Source: JAGOBP01 sp964550855
GTDB lineage: Bacteria; Chloroflexota; Anaerolineae; Fen-1058
DNA length: 64,000 bases
Direction of reading: 5' to 3'
NCBI GenBank assembly: GCA_964550855.1
Contig: CAZKBQ010000012.1
Location: forward strand, 23,977-87,976
Shown here: piece by piece, positions 16,801 to 24,502 of the stretch
Layout of the letters: the number at the start of each line of letters is the position of its first letter
How positions within the stretch are numbered: the first letter of the stretch is position 1
Notes under the pieces: model-generated
What the model was told of the DNA's origin: nothing
The model's database searches: none
Seen by the model: the letters and a program-made list of their open reading frames with translations, nothing else
Translations under genes and position numbers: made by a program

Positions 16801-19800
16801 CAGCGCGCTGAAGTTCGTGCGGCCTAGCTCAAGGCCGTTCTTGTAGACGATGACTGTGCCGTCGGACAGCGCCCGCACGCCCAGCTGATCGCCGGCGGCA
16901 AACGTGGCCGGCAGTGTGGCCTGGGTGACGGCGTTGGCCGCGCTCTGGCCTTGGCTCTTGGAGACCACGGTCACGTTGCCACCGTTAGCAGCCGAGTACC
17001 CTACTTCCAGCCAGGTGGAGTTGGTCGAATTGAGATTCGTGCCGTTTACCTTGAGCAGCAGGCTTTGCCGCGCGCTGCCGGTGGCAACCTTGGTGAACGT
17101 GAAGTAGGCTTCCTGATTGGCGCCAAAGTTACCCGACCGCCACCACACGGTGCCGCCCGCGAGAACCTGCAGCTGATTCGCCGTGGCACTTGGGGTTAGC
17201 GGCGTAATGCGGAAGCGGGTTGACGAGTTGCTGTCGCCGCTCCACAGCGCCGTACCCAACGGCTGATTTGAACTATTGGTGCTGCGATTGAAATTGTCCA
17301 GCACGCTGGTGGTGGGGAAAGGTCCAAAGTTGTTGAGCACATGGACGGTCAGGCCATTGACGATGCGCTGCCCGTCGATGGTGGTCACCAGCAGCTGGTG
17401 CGGCCCCACCGGGAAGCCCGCCGGCACCGTGGCCGTAATCGTGTTGTTCGTCCAGCCGGCAGACGTTGACAGCGGCGTGCCGTCCAGTGTCACACTGCCG
17501 GGCAGCGCGCCGAAGGCATCGCCGTAGATGGTGATCGAACCGCTGCCGATCACATACGGCCGATCAACGGCGAAGAACTTGGGCGTGGCTGAGGGCAGGG
17601 CACAGACGGCCAGCGCCGTGGCGCGCGCCCCTTGCATTTCGATGGTCACAGCCATCGGCATCGGCGCAACGTCGGCGGGATTGGTAACGCCGGGCCACGC
17701 CTCAAAGTTGGCCGAAATCGTCTGATACTGCGGGTTCCAGTTGGGGTTGCGATGATAGGGCTGTCCCGGATCATTGCCCACGAAGCGATACATGCCGGGG
17801 CACACGCCGGACGGTGTAGGGCAGTTGATGTCCAGGCTCGACGGCATCAGCACTTCCCAGATGCCGTTCGGGTCACCCTGCACCGTGTAAACCAGCCGAC
17901 CCGCGAAGTCGTACACGCCCACCGGATTGCTGGGGACGTTGGCGATTTCGCCGAACATGGTACTCCGGGGATCAACCGAGATGTTCAGGTTGTCCGAGGT
18001 GAGGCCCATGTAGCGGGACGGCAATGGCACATCGGTGAAGAAGTTGAAGTTGGGCGCAATCGATTTGCCGTTCTGCACCGGGATCAACTTCATGTCACAT
18101 AAGGGCGTCTGCTTACCCTCCCACGGGCTGCCGCCTTCCTCGGCGAAGGTGGGATTATCGGTCGCTGTCGGGCCGTCGGGTGGCACGCCCAACACATCGA
18201 CGGTGTGCAGCGCGCCCGCGCACGGCGGCGGCGGCACTTGCGGCACGTACGTGTCGCCGGTAAAGACGTTGATGTCCTCTTCGCGCGTCACTTTATAGAG
18301 CGGGTGACCCAGCACCGGATCGTTCGGGATTTCGACCTGAACCAGATAGTTACCCGGAGTCAGCGGTGTGGGATCTTCGCCATTGGCGCAGGCGCCGGGA
18401 TTGCTGCCGGGGATCGTCGCGGCCTCCGAGGGGTCTTCCTCAAACCCGCCCGCCCCAAAGCAGCCATCGCCGAAGCCGTAGTTGCCATCGACTGTTGCGC
18501 CAAAGTTGGTGCCGTCGGAATTCGGGCCGAACTGCACCCCCAGCATCGGCGACTGATCGACGCACCCGCCATCCGGCCCGACGGGCAGCGCCAGCTGCAC
18601 GAGCGGATCCCCGTTGAGATCACGCGCCACGCAGCCGGTGGGGCGATCCCAACGCTCCGACACGTACACATTGAGCAGCTGGCCTTTGCGATATGAGCCG
18701 TCTGTCTCCAGCTGATACCGACGAGCGGGATCGCAGGTTTGCGCCGGGCTGGTGCATTTGATCGGCAGGTACAATTTGACGCGCAAACCGGGGATGCCCG
18801 GCTGCCAGTCTTCAGTTACGGCATAGCGCGGATCCAATTCGTTTCGGGTAACATCGTAGGTCACTGTGCCGACGATGCCGCCATTCTCGGTGCGGCTGTA
18901 TGGGACCACTCCCCAGTCGAGCCGGCCGCTCAGGCCGAGGATGGGCATGACGTTCACGTCCACACCCTGACCCAGGATGGTGTGCTCCCTCGGTTGGCTC
19001 GTGTTCGGGTCGGTCGGTTCATTGTCGGCCTGATAGGTGATGCCGGTGGTCTTGTACAGATCGTTGTACACTTCCTCGACGATCCAGGCAGTGAACGGAT
19101 ACACCTGTTTGACTTCATAGTAGCCGTTATCGTCGGTGGTGACGCCGGTCGAGCCGTGCTGCGTGAGGTTGTTGCTGCGCATCTTCATCGCCACGATCTG
19201 CTGCGGCAGACCGGCTTCGCATGTCTTGGGGTCCGCGCCCAGTGGCAGACCACTGACGGGGTCGGCGCCCCGATCGGGCCCGTAGCAATCACGCTTGCCG
19301 TTTTCGGCCGAGCCTGACGGCAACAACGTGCCGTCCTTGGCCTTGCCGTTGTCGACAAAAACGTAGCCGTTGACGCGCATGAACCAGCCCTGCAGGCCGA
19401 TCTGGCCGGGCTGCCCGTTCCAGGTATCGCCCACGTAGACCACGGTATTGGAAACCGTGATCGGGATCTGCAGGCCGTCCAAAATCAAGTTCTGCGGATC
19501 GTCCCAGATCGTGACCAGATAATCGCCAGGGGGCACGTTCTTGATGTCGAATGTCCCATCGGGGTTGCCGCGGCCCGCGTAGATCATCTGATCGCCGTTG
19601 CCCAGATCGCTCAGGGCGATCCATGGCCGGTCAACCCGATAGTCTTTCTTGGCTCCCATGATGCCCAGGCTGGTGACGGGCAAGCCGCCCTGCGGCGGCG
19701 CATAAATCTTGGCGCCCCAGACAGTGCCTTTCACTTCACCCGGATGTGTGCCCACGCCCGGCACCGAAGTGTAGGTGGCGGCTGGGCTGGGCTTATCGAA

Positions 19801-20958
19801 CTTGGGCTGCACAAAGCCGAACCACGTCCACGGGAACAGTTCGTTCTGGTAGAGGAATTCGGTATCAAAGCCGGTGCCGCCTGCCAGCATCCACGTATCC
19901 CAATCATGCCAGCCTTCCAGCGAGGTTGTCTGGACCCAGTTGGAGCCATCGGGCGGGACGACGCTCGCGGCCACGCGATTGGTTCCCAGATTGGGGATGA
20001 CCAACATGCCCTGGTCGGCCGGATTGTCGTCGGGATAGGCGGGATTGTAATCGGGGTTGGGAACCAGCGTCCCCGTGCCGTCCACCTGAATCATCGGTGG
20101 ATTTACCACCCCATCGTGATTGCTGTCGCCGCTGAGGCATTTTCCGCCGGTGCCCGGAATGGGGATGTACGCGCCGTCGGCATCGACTGCGTACTGGCTG
20201 CCCAGCGGGTCCTCAGCCGAGTCGGGAGGGGCGTCAGGGTCGCCATACTTGTAATATTCCGTGCACAATGGATTACCGAACCAGTCGGTTGAGATTTGAC
20301 CCAGAATGTCGCCGATGTGCCCTTCAAAGCCGTTCAGGCCCACCTCGCCGGGTACATCCATCGCGCCGTTGGGGCTGGTATTGTCGTTGAAGACCATGGC
20401 GCGCAGGGTGGTGGTGGGCAGCGGGTTCGGCTCCAACTCCACCACGATGGTGTTGTTGGCTGTGTCCAGCGGCAGGCTGAAGTGTTGCCCACCGATCATG
20501 TAGCCGTCGGCCACCACCGAGATCAGGAACTTTTTGACGCCGGGATGGGCGGCGATGTACGGCGACAGATCCAAGCCGTTGGCAAAATCGCTCTCCGTGC
20601 CCTGCGTGACGATGGGCGCGTCACCCGACAACTTGTGAATCGACGGCCACTGGCAGTCGGCCAGCGTGGGATTCACCAGATTGCCGTTAGCGTCGTAAGG
20701 GCGGCAGTTCGCTTCCGAATCGTAGGGATCGCCCGTGTTGTCCTCGTTGATGAGGAATTTATACTGAGTGACGGGTTCGCCCAGTGCATGGCCGCCAGCG
20801 GCCCGGGCGCTGATGACGCTCAGGCGAATCACGTTGGATGTCGCGGCCGCCGGCTTGGCCAGCACGCCGGGGGCCGAAACCGGCACGGTCGAAACAATCA
20901 GTGCCAGCAGCAACGCCCAGCGGGCCAGCCGTGCCAACCTCGTTCGTGGTTGAATCAT
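13870..20958 (-). CDS. Giant secreted protein: SdrD/SpaA-like, IPT/TIG and parallel beta-helix domains
   Basis: 2362 residues with an N-terminal signal peptide (ending near LAKPAAA, about 35-40). The first 1100 residues are beta-sandwich modules of SdrD-B/SpaA type (LRAMVFNDNTSPNGAMDVPG near 184; VNGYVFVDNG near 528; GIVGTVTYDV near 690). An IPT/TIG domain follows (about 1132-1216). A 190-residue module (about 1222-1412, DNFNRST through FGANQEAYFTF) recurs at the C-terminus (about 2139-2362, DNFNRTT through FGANQEAYYTL). Between them lies a right-handed parallel beta-helix (about 1436-1890, repeated YNN/NN turns) and a SPAIN-MGA segment (about 2005) resembling choice-of-anchor Q ends. No sortase motif is seen. 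Very strong ribosome-binding site GGAGGAGG. Probably a cell-surface or matrix protein working with the copper oxidase encoded next. Confidence 0.88.
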   Translation of the reverse strand: MIQPRTRLARLARWALLLALIVSTVPVSAPGVLAKPAAATSNVIRLSVISARAAGGHALGEPVTQYKFLINEDNTGDPYDSEANCRPYDANGNLVNPTLADCQWPSIHKLSGDAPIVTQGTESDFANGLDLSPYIAAHPGVKKFLISVVADGYMIGGQHFSLPLDTANNTIVVELEPNPLPTTTLRAMVFNDNTSPNGAMDVPGEVGLNGFEGHIGDILGQISTDWFGNPLCTEYYKYGDPDAPPDSAEDPLGSQYAVDADGAYIPIPGTGGKCLSGDSNHDGVVNPPMIQVDGTGTLVPNPDYNPAYPDDNPADQGMLVIPNLGTNRVAASVVPPDGSNWVQTTSLEGWHDWDTWMLAGGTGFDTEFLYQNELFPWTWFGFVQPKFDKPSPAATYTSVPGVGTHPGEVKGTVWGAKIYAPPQGGLPVTSLGIMGAKKDYRVDRPWIALSDLGNGDQMIYAGRGNPDGTFDIKNVPPGDYLVTIWDDPQNLILDGLQIPITVSNTVVYVGDTWNGQPGQIGLQGWFMRVNGYVFVDNGKAKDGTLLPSGSAENGKRDCYGPDRGADPVSGLPLGADPKTCEAGLPQQIVAMKMRSNNLTQHGSTGVTTDDNGYYEVKQVYPFTAWIVEEVYNDLYKTTGITYQADNEPTDPNTSQPREHTILGQGVDVNVMPILGLSGRLDWGVVPYSRTENGGIVGTVTYDVTRNELDPRYAVTEDWQPGIPGLRVKLYLPIKCTSPAQTCDPARRYQLETDGSYRKGQLLNVYVSERWDRPTGCVARDLNGDPLVQLALPVGPDGGCVDQSPMLGVQFGPNSDGTNFGATVDGNYGFGDGCFGAGGFEEDPSEAATIPGSNPGACANGEDPTPLTPGNYLVQVEIPNDPVLGHPLYKVTREEDINVFTGDTYVPQVPPPPCAGALHTVDVLGVPPDGPTATDNPTFAEEGGSPWEGKQTPLCDMKLIPVQNGKSIAPNFNFFTDVPLPSRYMGLTSDNLNISVDPRSTMFGEIANVPSNPVGVYDFAGRLVYTVQGDPNGIWEVLMPSSLDINCPTPSGVCPGMYRFVGNDPGQPYHRNPNWNPQYQTISANFEAWPGVTNPADVAPMPMAVTIEMQGARATALAVCALPSATPKFFAVDRPYVIGSGSITIYGDAFGALPGSVTLDGTPLSTSAGWTNNTITATVPAGFPVGPHQLLVTTIDGQRIVNGLTVHVLNNFGPFPTTSVLDNFNRSTNSSNQPLGTALWSGDSNSSTRFRITPLTPSATANQLQVLAGGTVWWRSGNFGANQEAYFTFTKVATGSARQSLLLKVNGTNLNSTNSTWLEVGYSAANGGNVTVVSKSQGQSAANAVTQATLPATFAAGDQLGVRALSDGTVIVYKNGLELGRTNFSALAGMTGTIGLRFTGTSNGNDARLDNFGGGSLANVPVYAPPILEVGPGKTYDPVASLQIDPVTGLPYEHALQDALNAAAGMNNALVVVYPNAAKDNSNPAGEYFENIVMHSPVKLQGVGPGGIYTDTDNIAHVVPGAILDGIGYSPDATPSTDWYALVNSLLTPDPNGGDPTAIGNPNISDGEVVYVLPTSTNQFGAAFKASIDGFTIQGGDQLGFPANVNEIGGGQTNGGRPTFQGDVPTQGGGIYVHGYAHYLQITNNIVQSNGGAYGAGVRVGTPTYDNHNDNLRIAYNRFIANGGTNLAGAIGLFKGADGYEVDHNDLCGNYSSEYGGGISHFGRSNNGQIHDNRIYYNQSVDEAGGIMIGGELPNNPSANYGTANGPQGAGPVNVYNNLIQSNIAGDDGGGLRFLMAGNFPYNVYNNFIVNNVSTHEGGGVAIDDAPNIRFYNNTVMKNLSTDTATTAAFNTPYVAGLSTGGNSAQLQATLPNGSLTFSNPLLFNNIFWDNRSGTYDPATAKVEGIGLPGDATPIRHWDMGDTTGSLQLSPTNSVLYGQGDVSNIAASATNLVGVDPQVAAMYDTQLSVYPWRSPAFTAPVIIAVDQPGVLPGNYRLGADSPAINMGAFSKGGISAPPFDIDNVSRPQGCGFDSGASEAAQPSCTGTLTVDRAIGNAAAIADNFQVLVDGVPVSSFPATLTLLAGSHSVTGANPVVGAAFDAVFSGDCAPGGTFSLAIDGSATCTVTFNDKPFPLVSTVIDNFNRTTFGNNWRGNGSYGIFSNSEADVTGNGYRYWCGSTSGGNTCTGNAASIFGANQEAYYTLTKVVASATEQDVLLKIAGLGTTNPGNSTSMIEIQYNASTNPDQILVNTYCGSSVSGCTGGGNPRQGWRTQATFSVANGYFINGDVLGARALADGTVNVYRIRGGTATLIGSANITAGTSGWPTTLAADGGRLGVWFIRPGNLAAPNDVRFDNFSGGTLP

Positions 20959-20984
20959 CGTGCTTACCTCCTCCCGGATAACGG

Positions 20985-21338
20985 TTATGCGCTGCGGATA
21001 AGGGCGACCAGATCGGCGCTGTCAGTCGCCACAACCTGCTTGAACTCGTATTGCTCGATGGTGTTGTCGTCCATGCGAATGACCAGCACGCGCAGCCGGT
21101 GCGCCGGTTGATGCTCTCTCAGTCGTTGCAACAGCAGCGCGGCAGTGGCTTGCTCGCTGTCGTTCACCACGATGATGTCGGGCTGCCAGTCATACACCCT
21201 GTCCAGAAAATTGATGCCGCCGTCAAGTGTGATGTCGGCCACTTCCAGATCGCTGGCGGTCACCAGTAACTCCATCAGGCTGGCGTCAAAGACTGAACCG
21301 TTATGGATGACCAGCACACGCTGGCGGGAATGGGTCAT
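20985..21338 (-). CDS. Pseudo-receiver domain protein
   Basis: 117 residues, a single receiver-like alpha/beta domain (VLVIHNGSVFDASLMELL, PDIIVVNDSE, LRVLVIRMDD). The acidic pair of true receivers is missing (IHNG instead of a DD pair) and the phosphoacceptor position is N59 (VVND), so it should not be phosphorylated in the usual way. It ends 26 bases before the giant gene's ATG, so it is the first gene of that transcription unit. Atypical receivers act by protein contact or ligand binding; here it may modulate the neighbouring kinase or regulator, which is inference. No clear Shine-Dalgarno precedes the ATG. Confidence 0.75.
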   Translation of the reverse strand: MTHSRQRVLVIHNGSVFDASLMELLVTASDLEVADITLDGGINFLDRVYDWQPDIIVVNDSEQATAALLLQRLREHQPAHRLRVLVIRMDDNTIEQYEFKQVVATDSADLVALIRSA

Positions 21339-21618
21339 CGTTCACACCGGCCTGCGCCAGTCTGCGCGGGTTGTCTCTTCGTTTGTGACTGTGCTGCAAA
21401 TTGATTGGTTGAAGGCAAACTTCAGGCTGAGGGTATTGTGCGCTTAATGCGAGGTGAAACCTATAGCTAGTTGACTAGTCGCCAGACTAATCTCAGACTA
21501 TCTTGACAGGTCGGCCATTACTTTCGCAGGGGGCGGTGCGACTGGCGGTTAGGGTGGGGTATATTTGATCCGGCGAGGGTGGCGAATTGGTTAGGAAATC
21601 CAGACAAATCGCTGTGGC
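21339..21618. promoter_or_regulatory. 280-base intergenic control region with phased GACTA repeats
   Basis: No gene. Three GACTA elements occur at 21473, 21485 and 21496, spaced 12 and 11 bases, i.e. about one helical turn, and the first overlaps the palindrome GACTAGTC. This is a plausible regulator-binding array between the response regulator gene (ending 21619) and the pseudo-receiver/giant-protein unit (starting 21338). I do not see a convincing -35/-10 pair. Confidence 0.4.
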
Positions 21619-22593
21619 TCACTCGGCGGGCGGAAAGAGGCCGTGAGTGCGCGCGTATTTGTCGATGTCGCGCCGGCTGTGCAGGTGCAGCTTGGCCAGC
21701 ACATTCTGCACATGGTTCTTCACCGTGTTTTCACTGATGACAAACTGCTGCGCAATTTCGCGGTTGGACGCGCCGCGCGCCAGCAGGCGGACGATCTCCG
21801 TTTCGCGCGGCGTCAGCGCGATGGTCGGCAGATCGTCGGCGGCGGGTTCGGGCAGGCGTGAGAACTCATCGAGGATGCGGCTGGCCAGTCGGGGCGAGAT
21901 GGCCGCTTCGCCGTAGCGCACGCCGCGCACCCGGCTCACCAGTTCGGCCGCGCTGACATTCTTGAGCAGATAGCCCAGGCCGCCCGCGCGGACGGCCGCA
22001 AACAGATGCTCGTCGTCGTCGTGAACGGTGAGGAATACGATTTTGGTGGCGGGCACTTCGGCCAGGATGGCGCGCGTCGCTTCCAGCCCGGTGCCGTCCG
22101 GCAGGCTGATGTCCATCAAGATCAGATCGGGCTGCACTTCGCGGGCCAGCGCCACCGCCTCGCGCACCGAGCCGGCTTCACCCACCACCTTGAAATCGGG
22201 CTGGGCTGCCAGCAGGCGCACCAGGCCGCTGCGAAACAGCACGTGATCATCCACCAGCATCAGGTGCAGCGGCGGCAGTGCCGACGCGGATTTACGCGCC
22301 TGTTGCACCGCCGCCACAGTTCGGGTGACCTGCTGCGGCAGGCTGACCGTCCCCTCGCCAAAGACCGCGCCATACTCGTCCAGCAGTTGATTGAGCGTGC
22401 CGATCGGATCGGCCTGGTTGAACTCCAGCACCACGCCCTGTTCATCGAGGCGTAACGCGGGCACTCGCCGCGCCACCGCCAGCGCCGTGGGCACACCCAC
22501 CAGCCGCACATAGCGCTGAACAACGGAGGTCAGCACCGCGCCGAAGCTGTCAGCATCGACCGGTGGATTTCCGAATGTATCGACTTCAGTCAT
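21619..22593 (-). CDS. NarL/LuxR-type response regulator with extra N-terminal domain
   Basis: 324 residues, longer than the usual 210-220. Residues about 110-225 are a receiver domain (LMLVDDHVLFRSG; phosphoacceptor Asp in LILMDISLPDG; LTVHDDDEH; LLKNVSAAEL). A LuxR-type helix-turn-helix lies at about 258-318 (LTPRETEIVRLLARGASNRE, VKNHVQNVLAKLHL). The first 100 residues form an added helical/beta domain (VPTALAVARRVPALRLDEQG) that I do not recognise. It is the partner of the kinase encoded two genes upstream, with the small membrane gene between. It is the obvious candidate to drive the giant-protein/oxidase genes that follow. Confidence 0.92.
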   Translation of the reverse strand: MTEVDTFGNPPVDADSFGAVLTSVVQRYVRLVGVPTALAVARRVPALRLDEQGVVLEFNQADPIGTLNQLLDEYGAVFGEGTVSLPQQVTRTVAAVQQARKSASALPPLHLMLVDDHVLFRSGLVRLLAAQPDFKVVGEAGSVREAVALAREVQPDLILMDISLPDGTGLEATRAILAEVPATKIVFLTVHDDDEHLFAAVRAGGLGYLLKNVSAAELVSRVRGVRYGEAAISPRLASRILDEFSRLPEPAADDLPTIALTPRETEIVRLLARGASNREIAQQFVISENTVKNHVQNVLAKLHLHSRRDIDKYARTHGLFPPAE

Positions 22594-22602
22594 GGCTTCG
22601 GA

Positions 22603-22893
22603 TCATTTTTCAAAGGCTCGGCGCATGCGGTAAAAGCCCACAATCACAAACAGGAAACCGGCGCCTACCAGCAGTCGATGGACGACTTCGTTAACCTGCA
22701 GGTTCTCGTGAAAGATCACAAACAGGGCTGTCTCGATAAAATGAGCCAGCCCCAGAATCATGACGCCGATGAGCAGCACGCGCAGCCCGATGGCCAGCTG
22801 TCCGCCGATGCGCGGCCGGGCGTGATAGGCGATGACGGCGGCGACGACCAGCATAATGTCCAACACAAACGAGATGATTTGCAAAGTGTCCAT
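22603..22893 (-). CDS. Small membrane protein, 3-4 helices
   Basis: 96 residues from MDTLQIISF; the longer frame to 22998 would run far into the kinase gene, and this start lies 10 bases after the kinase stop. Three hydrophobic segments are clear (ISFVLDIMLVVAAVIAY, IGLRVLLIGVMILGLAHFI, LLVGAGFLFVIVGFY), with a possible fourth around ETALFVIF. It ends with a basic YRMRRAFEK. No family recognised. Its place between a histidine kinase and its response regulator suggests an accessory membrane input or modulator. Confidence 0.75.
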   Translation of the reverse strand: MDTLQIISFVLDIMLVVAAVIAYHARPRIGGQLAIGLRVLLIGVMILGLAHFIETALFVIFHENLQVNEVVHRLLVGAGFLFVIVGFYRMRRAFEK

Positions 22894-22903
22894 GAAAAGT
22901 GCA

Positions 22904-24292
22904 TTACTCCATGATTGGGATTCGTCCAACCTCAGCCGATGAGACTGCCTTGCCCTGCCATTCCAGCGCCGGGTGGCGGTCGTTCGCGTGGCGATCAAGC
23001 GGCAGATAACAGATCAAGCGTGTGCCGCGGCCGGGCGTGCTGTGAATGCGCAGCCGGCCGTTTACGCCGCGCAAGCGCTCGCTGATCATCGTCAGGCCGT
23101 GATGGTCGGCGTTGCCGCGCTCGGCCGGCTTAAATCCCTGACCGTCGTCCGTCACGGTCACGATCAGCTGATCGTCACCCCAGAACAGCACCACCTGCGC
23201 TTCGTAGGCGTGCGCGTGTCGCTGGACGTTGTTCAGCCCTTCGCGCACCAGACCAAACACCACCGCGTGCAGCGCCGGCGACAGCTGCATCGGTTCGCCG
23301 TACATCCCAAAGGAAATGCGCACCCGGCTGCGGCGCGCCACCAGGCGCGAGTAGTTGCGCAACGCCTCCACGAGATCACCGCCTTCCTGGTGTCGCAGCA
23401 CTGACAACTGATCGCGCACCTGCAGGTAGGCGTCGCCGGCCACTTCGCGCAGCAGCGTCAGTTCCTGCCGCCAGCTGTCCTCCGTCAGATGTGAATTCTC
23501 CAGTATCAATCGATCGAGACCCAGGTGCAGGTAACCCAGATGCTGCGCCAGCGAATCGTGCAGCTCGTGCGCCAGCTGACGCCGCTCCTCAGAGCGAGCC
23601 TGGTCTTCGGCCTGTGTCAGCGTCTGCGGCTGCGCGATCGCCATGGCCATGGCCAGCGCAATTTGTGGCGCGACACTGCTCAGAAAGTGCAGCTGCTGCT
23701 GATCGACCAGCGCCTCGGGTTGAAACTGCAGCCGCAGCACGCCAATCAACAGGTTGTCATAGACCAGCGGCTGGCAGTATTCTTTCAGATCCGATCGGAA
23801 GTGGGGCAGATGCGTGCGCACACACGCTTTACACTGAGCGTGCGCGGGGTTCGGCGGCTGGCTGGCTTCGTCGGTGTCGGCCACCAGATCAAACAGCGCG
23901 GCCCGATGATCGTAGCGATACAGGCGCGCCCGCTGGATCGGCAGCAGCTCGGCGGGCAGATGCACCACGTAGCGGGTCAGCTCATCCCAGCCGTGATGGG
24001 CGTCCAGCTGCTCGGCCACGCGCTGATGCCGCACGTGCGACGCCACGACGCCGGCCTGTTCGGCCAGCGTGCGCGCCAGCAACGTCAGGATCAACCAGAT
24101 GGTAATCGGCAGCAGCAGGCTGTAGGCGAGGATCTCCAGCGAATCGATGTTGACTTCCAGCTGATGTTCCAGCTGCTCGAATAGATACCCCAGCAGGCCG
24201 CACCCGATGGCGATCCACCAACGCCAACGGGCCAGCAGCTGCCAGGGTTGGGCTGTTGCCAGCTGCGATCTAAGAAGCGTTTCGACGGCCAT
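22904..24292 (-). CDS. Sensor histidine kinase (HisKA_3 type) with Cys-containing GAF-like sensor
   Basis: 462 residues from ATG 24292, chosen because AGGAG lies 8 bases upstream; the frame extends 22 codons further without support. Two membrane helices (about 24-39 and 54-74) precede a GAF-like domain (about 85-220). This carries three cysteines, C154, C157 and C173 (HAQCKACVRT, EYCQPL). The dimerisation box with the phosphorylated His is ERRQLAHELHDSLAQ (H245), and the ATPase domain has GLVREGLNNVQRHA and VTDDGQGF. This is the NarX/DesK class that pairs with LuxR-type regulators, as here. CxxC plus a further Cys suggests metal or redox sensing. A perfect palindrome lies 67 bases upstream. 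Confidence 0.92.
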   Translation of the reverse strand: MAVETLLRSQLATAQPWQLLARWRWWIAIGCGLLGYLFEQLEHQLEVNIDSLEILAYSLLLPITIWLILTLLARTLAEQAGVVASHVRHQRVAEQLDAHHGWDELTRYVVHLPAELLPIQRARLYRYDHRAALFDLVADTDEASQPPNPAHAQCKACVRTHLPHFRSDLKEYCQPLVYDNLLIGVLRLQFQPEALVDQQQLHFLSSVAPQIALAMAMAIAQPQTLTQAEDQARSEERRQLAHELHDSLAQHLGYLHLGLDRLILENSHLTEDSWRQELTLLREVAGDAYLQVRDQLSVLRHQEGGDLVEALRNYSRLVARRSRVRISFGMYGEPMQLSPALHAVVFGLVREGLNNVQRHAHAYEAQVVLFWGDDQLIVTVTDDGQGFKPAERGNADHHGLTMISERLRGVNGRLRIHSTPGRGTRLICYLPLDRHANDRHPALEWQGKAVSSAEVGRIPIME

Positions 24293-24502
24293 GTGTGCGC
24301 TCCTGTTCCACGCGTGGCGCGCTTCGCTTGCGCGCGGCGCCTGCGACAGCCGGTACACGCTGACAACGTCAGCTGATCAAATCTTTACGAAAATGGCACA
24401 AACATCGGGCTGGGGAATTTGGCTGCCCCAATGTTACCTCTGTTCAAGAGGACGGATTGTTAGAATTTGGTTGCAATTAAGCTGCGAGAGGTTTGAGCGG
24501 CT
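24293..24502. promoter_or_regulatory. Upstream region of the kinase operon with a GCTGAC dyad
   Basis: 210 bases without a gene. GCTGAC (24359-24364) and GTCAGC (24368-24373) form a perfect dyad with a 3-base centre, 67 bases before the kinase ATG. The region from 24376 to 24490 is markedly more AT-rich than its surroundings. No confident -35/-10 pair was found. Confidence 0.35.

Noticed and set aside
22894..22998. N-terminal extension of the small membrane protein to 131 codons
   Set aside because: It would overlap the kinase gene in another frame by about 95 bases; the ATG at 22893 directly follows the kinase stop.
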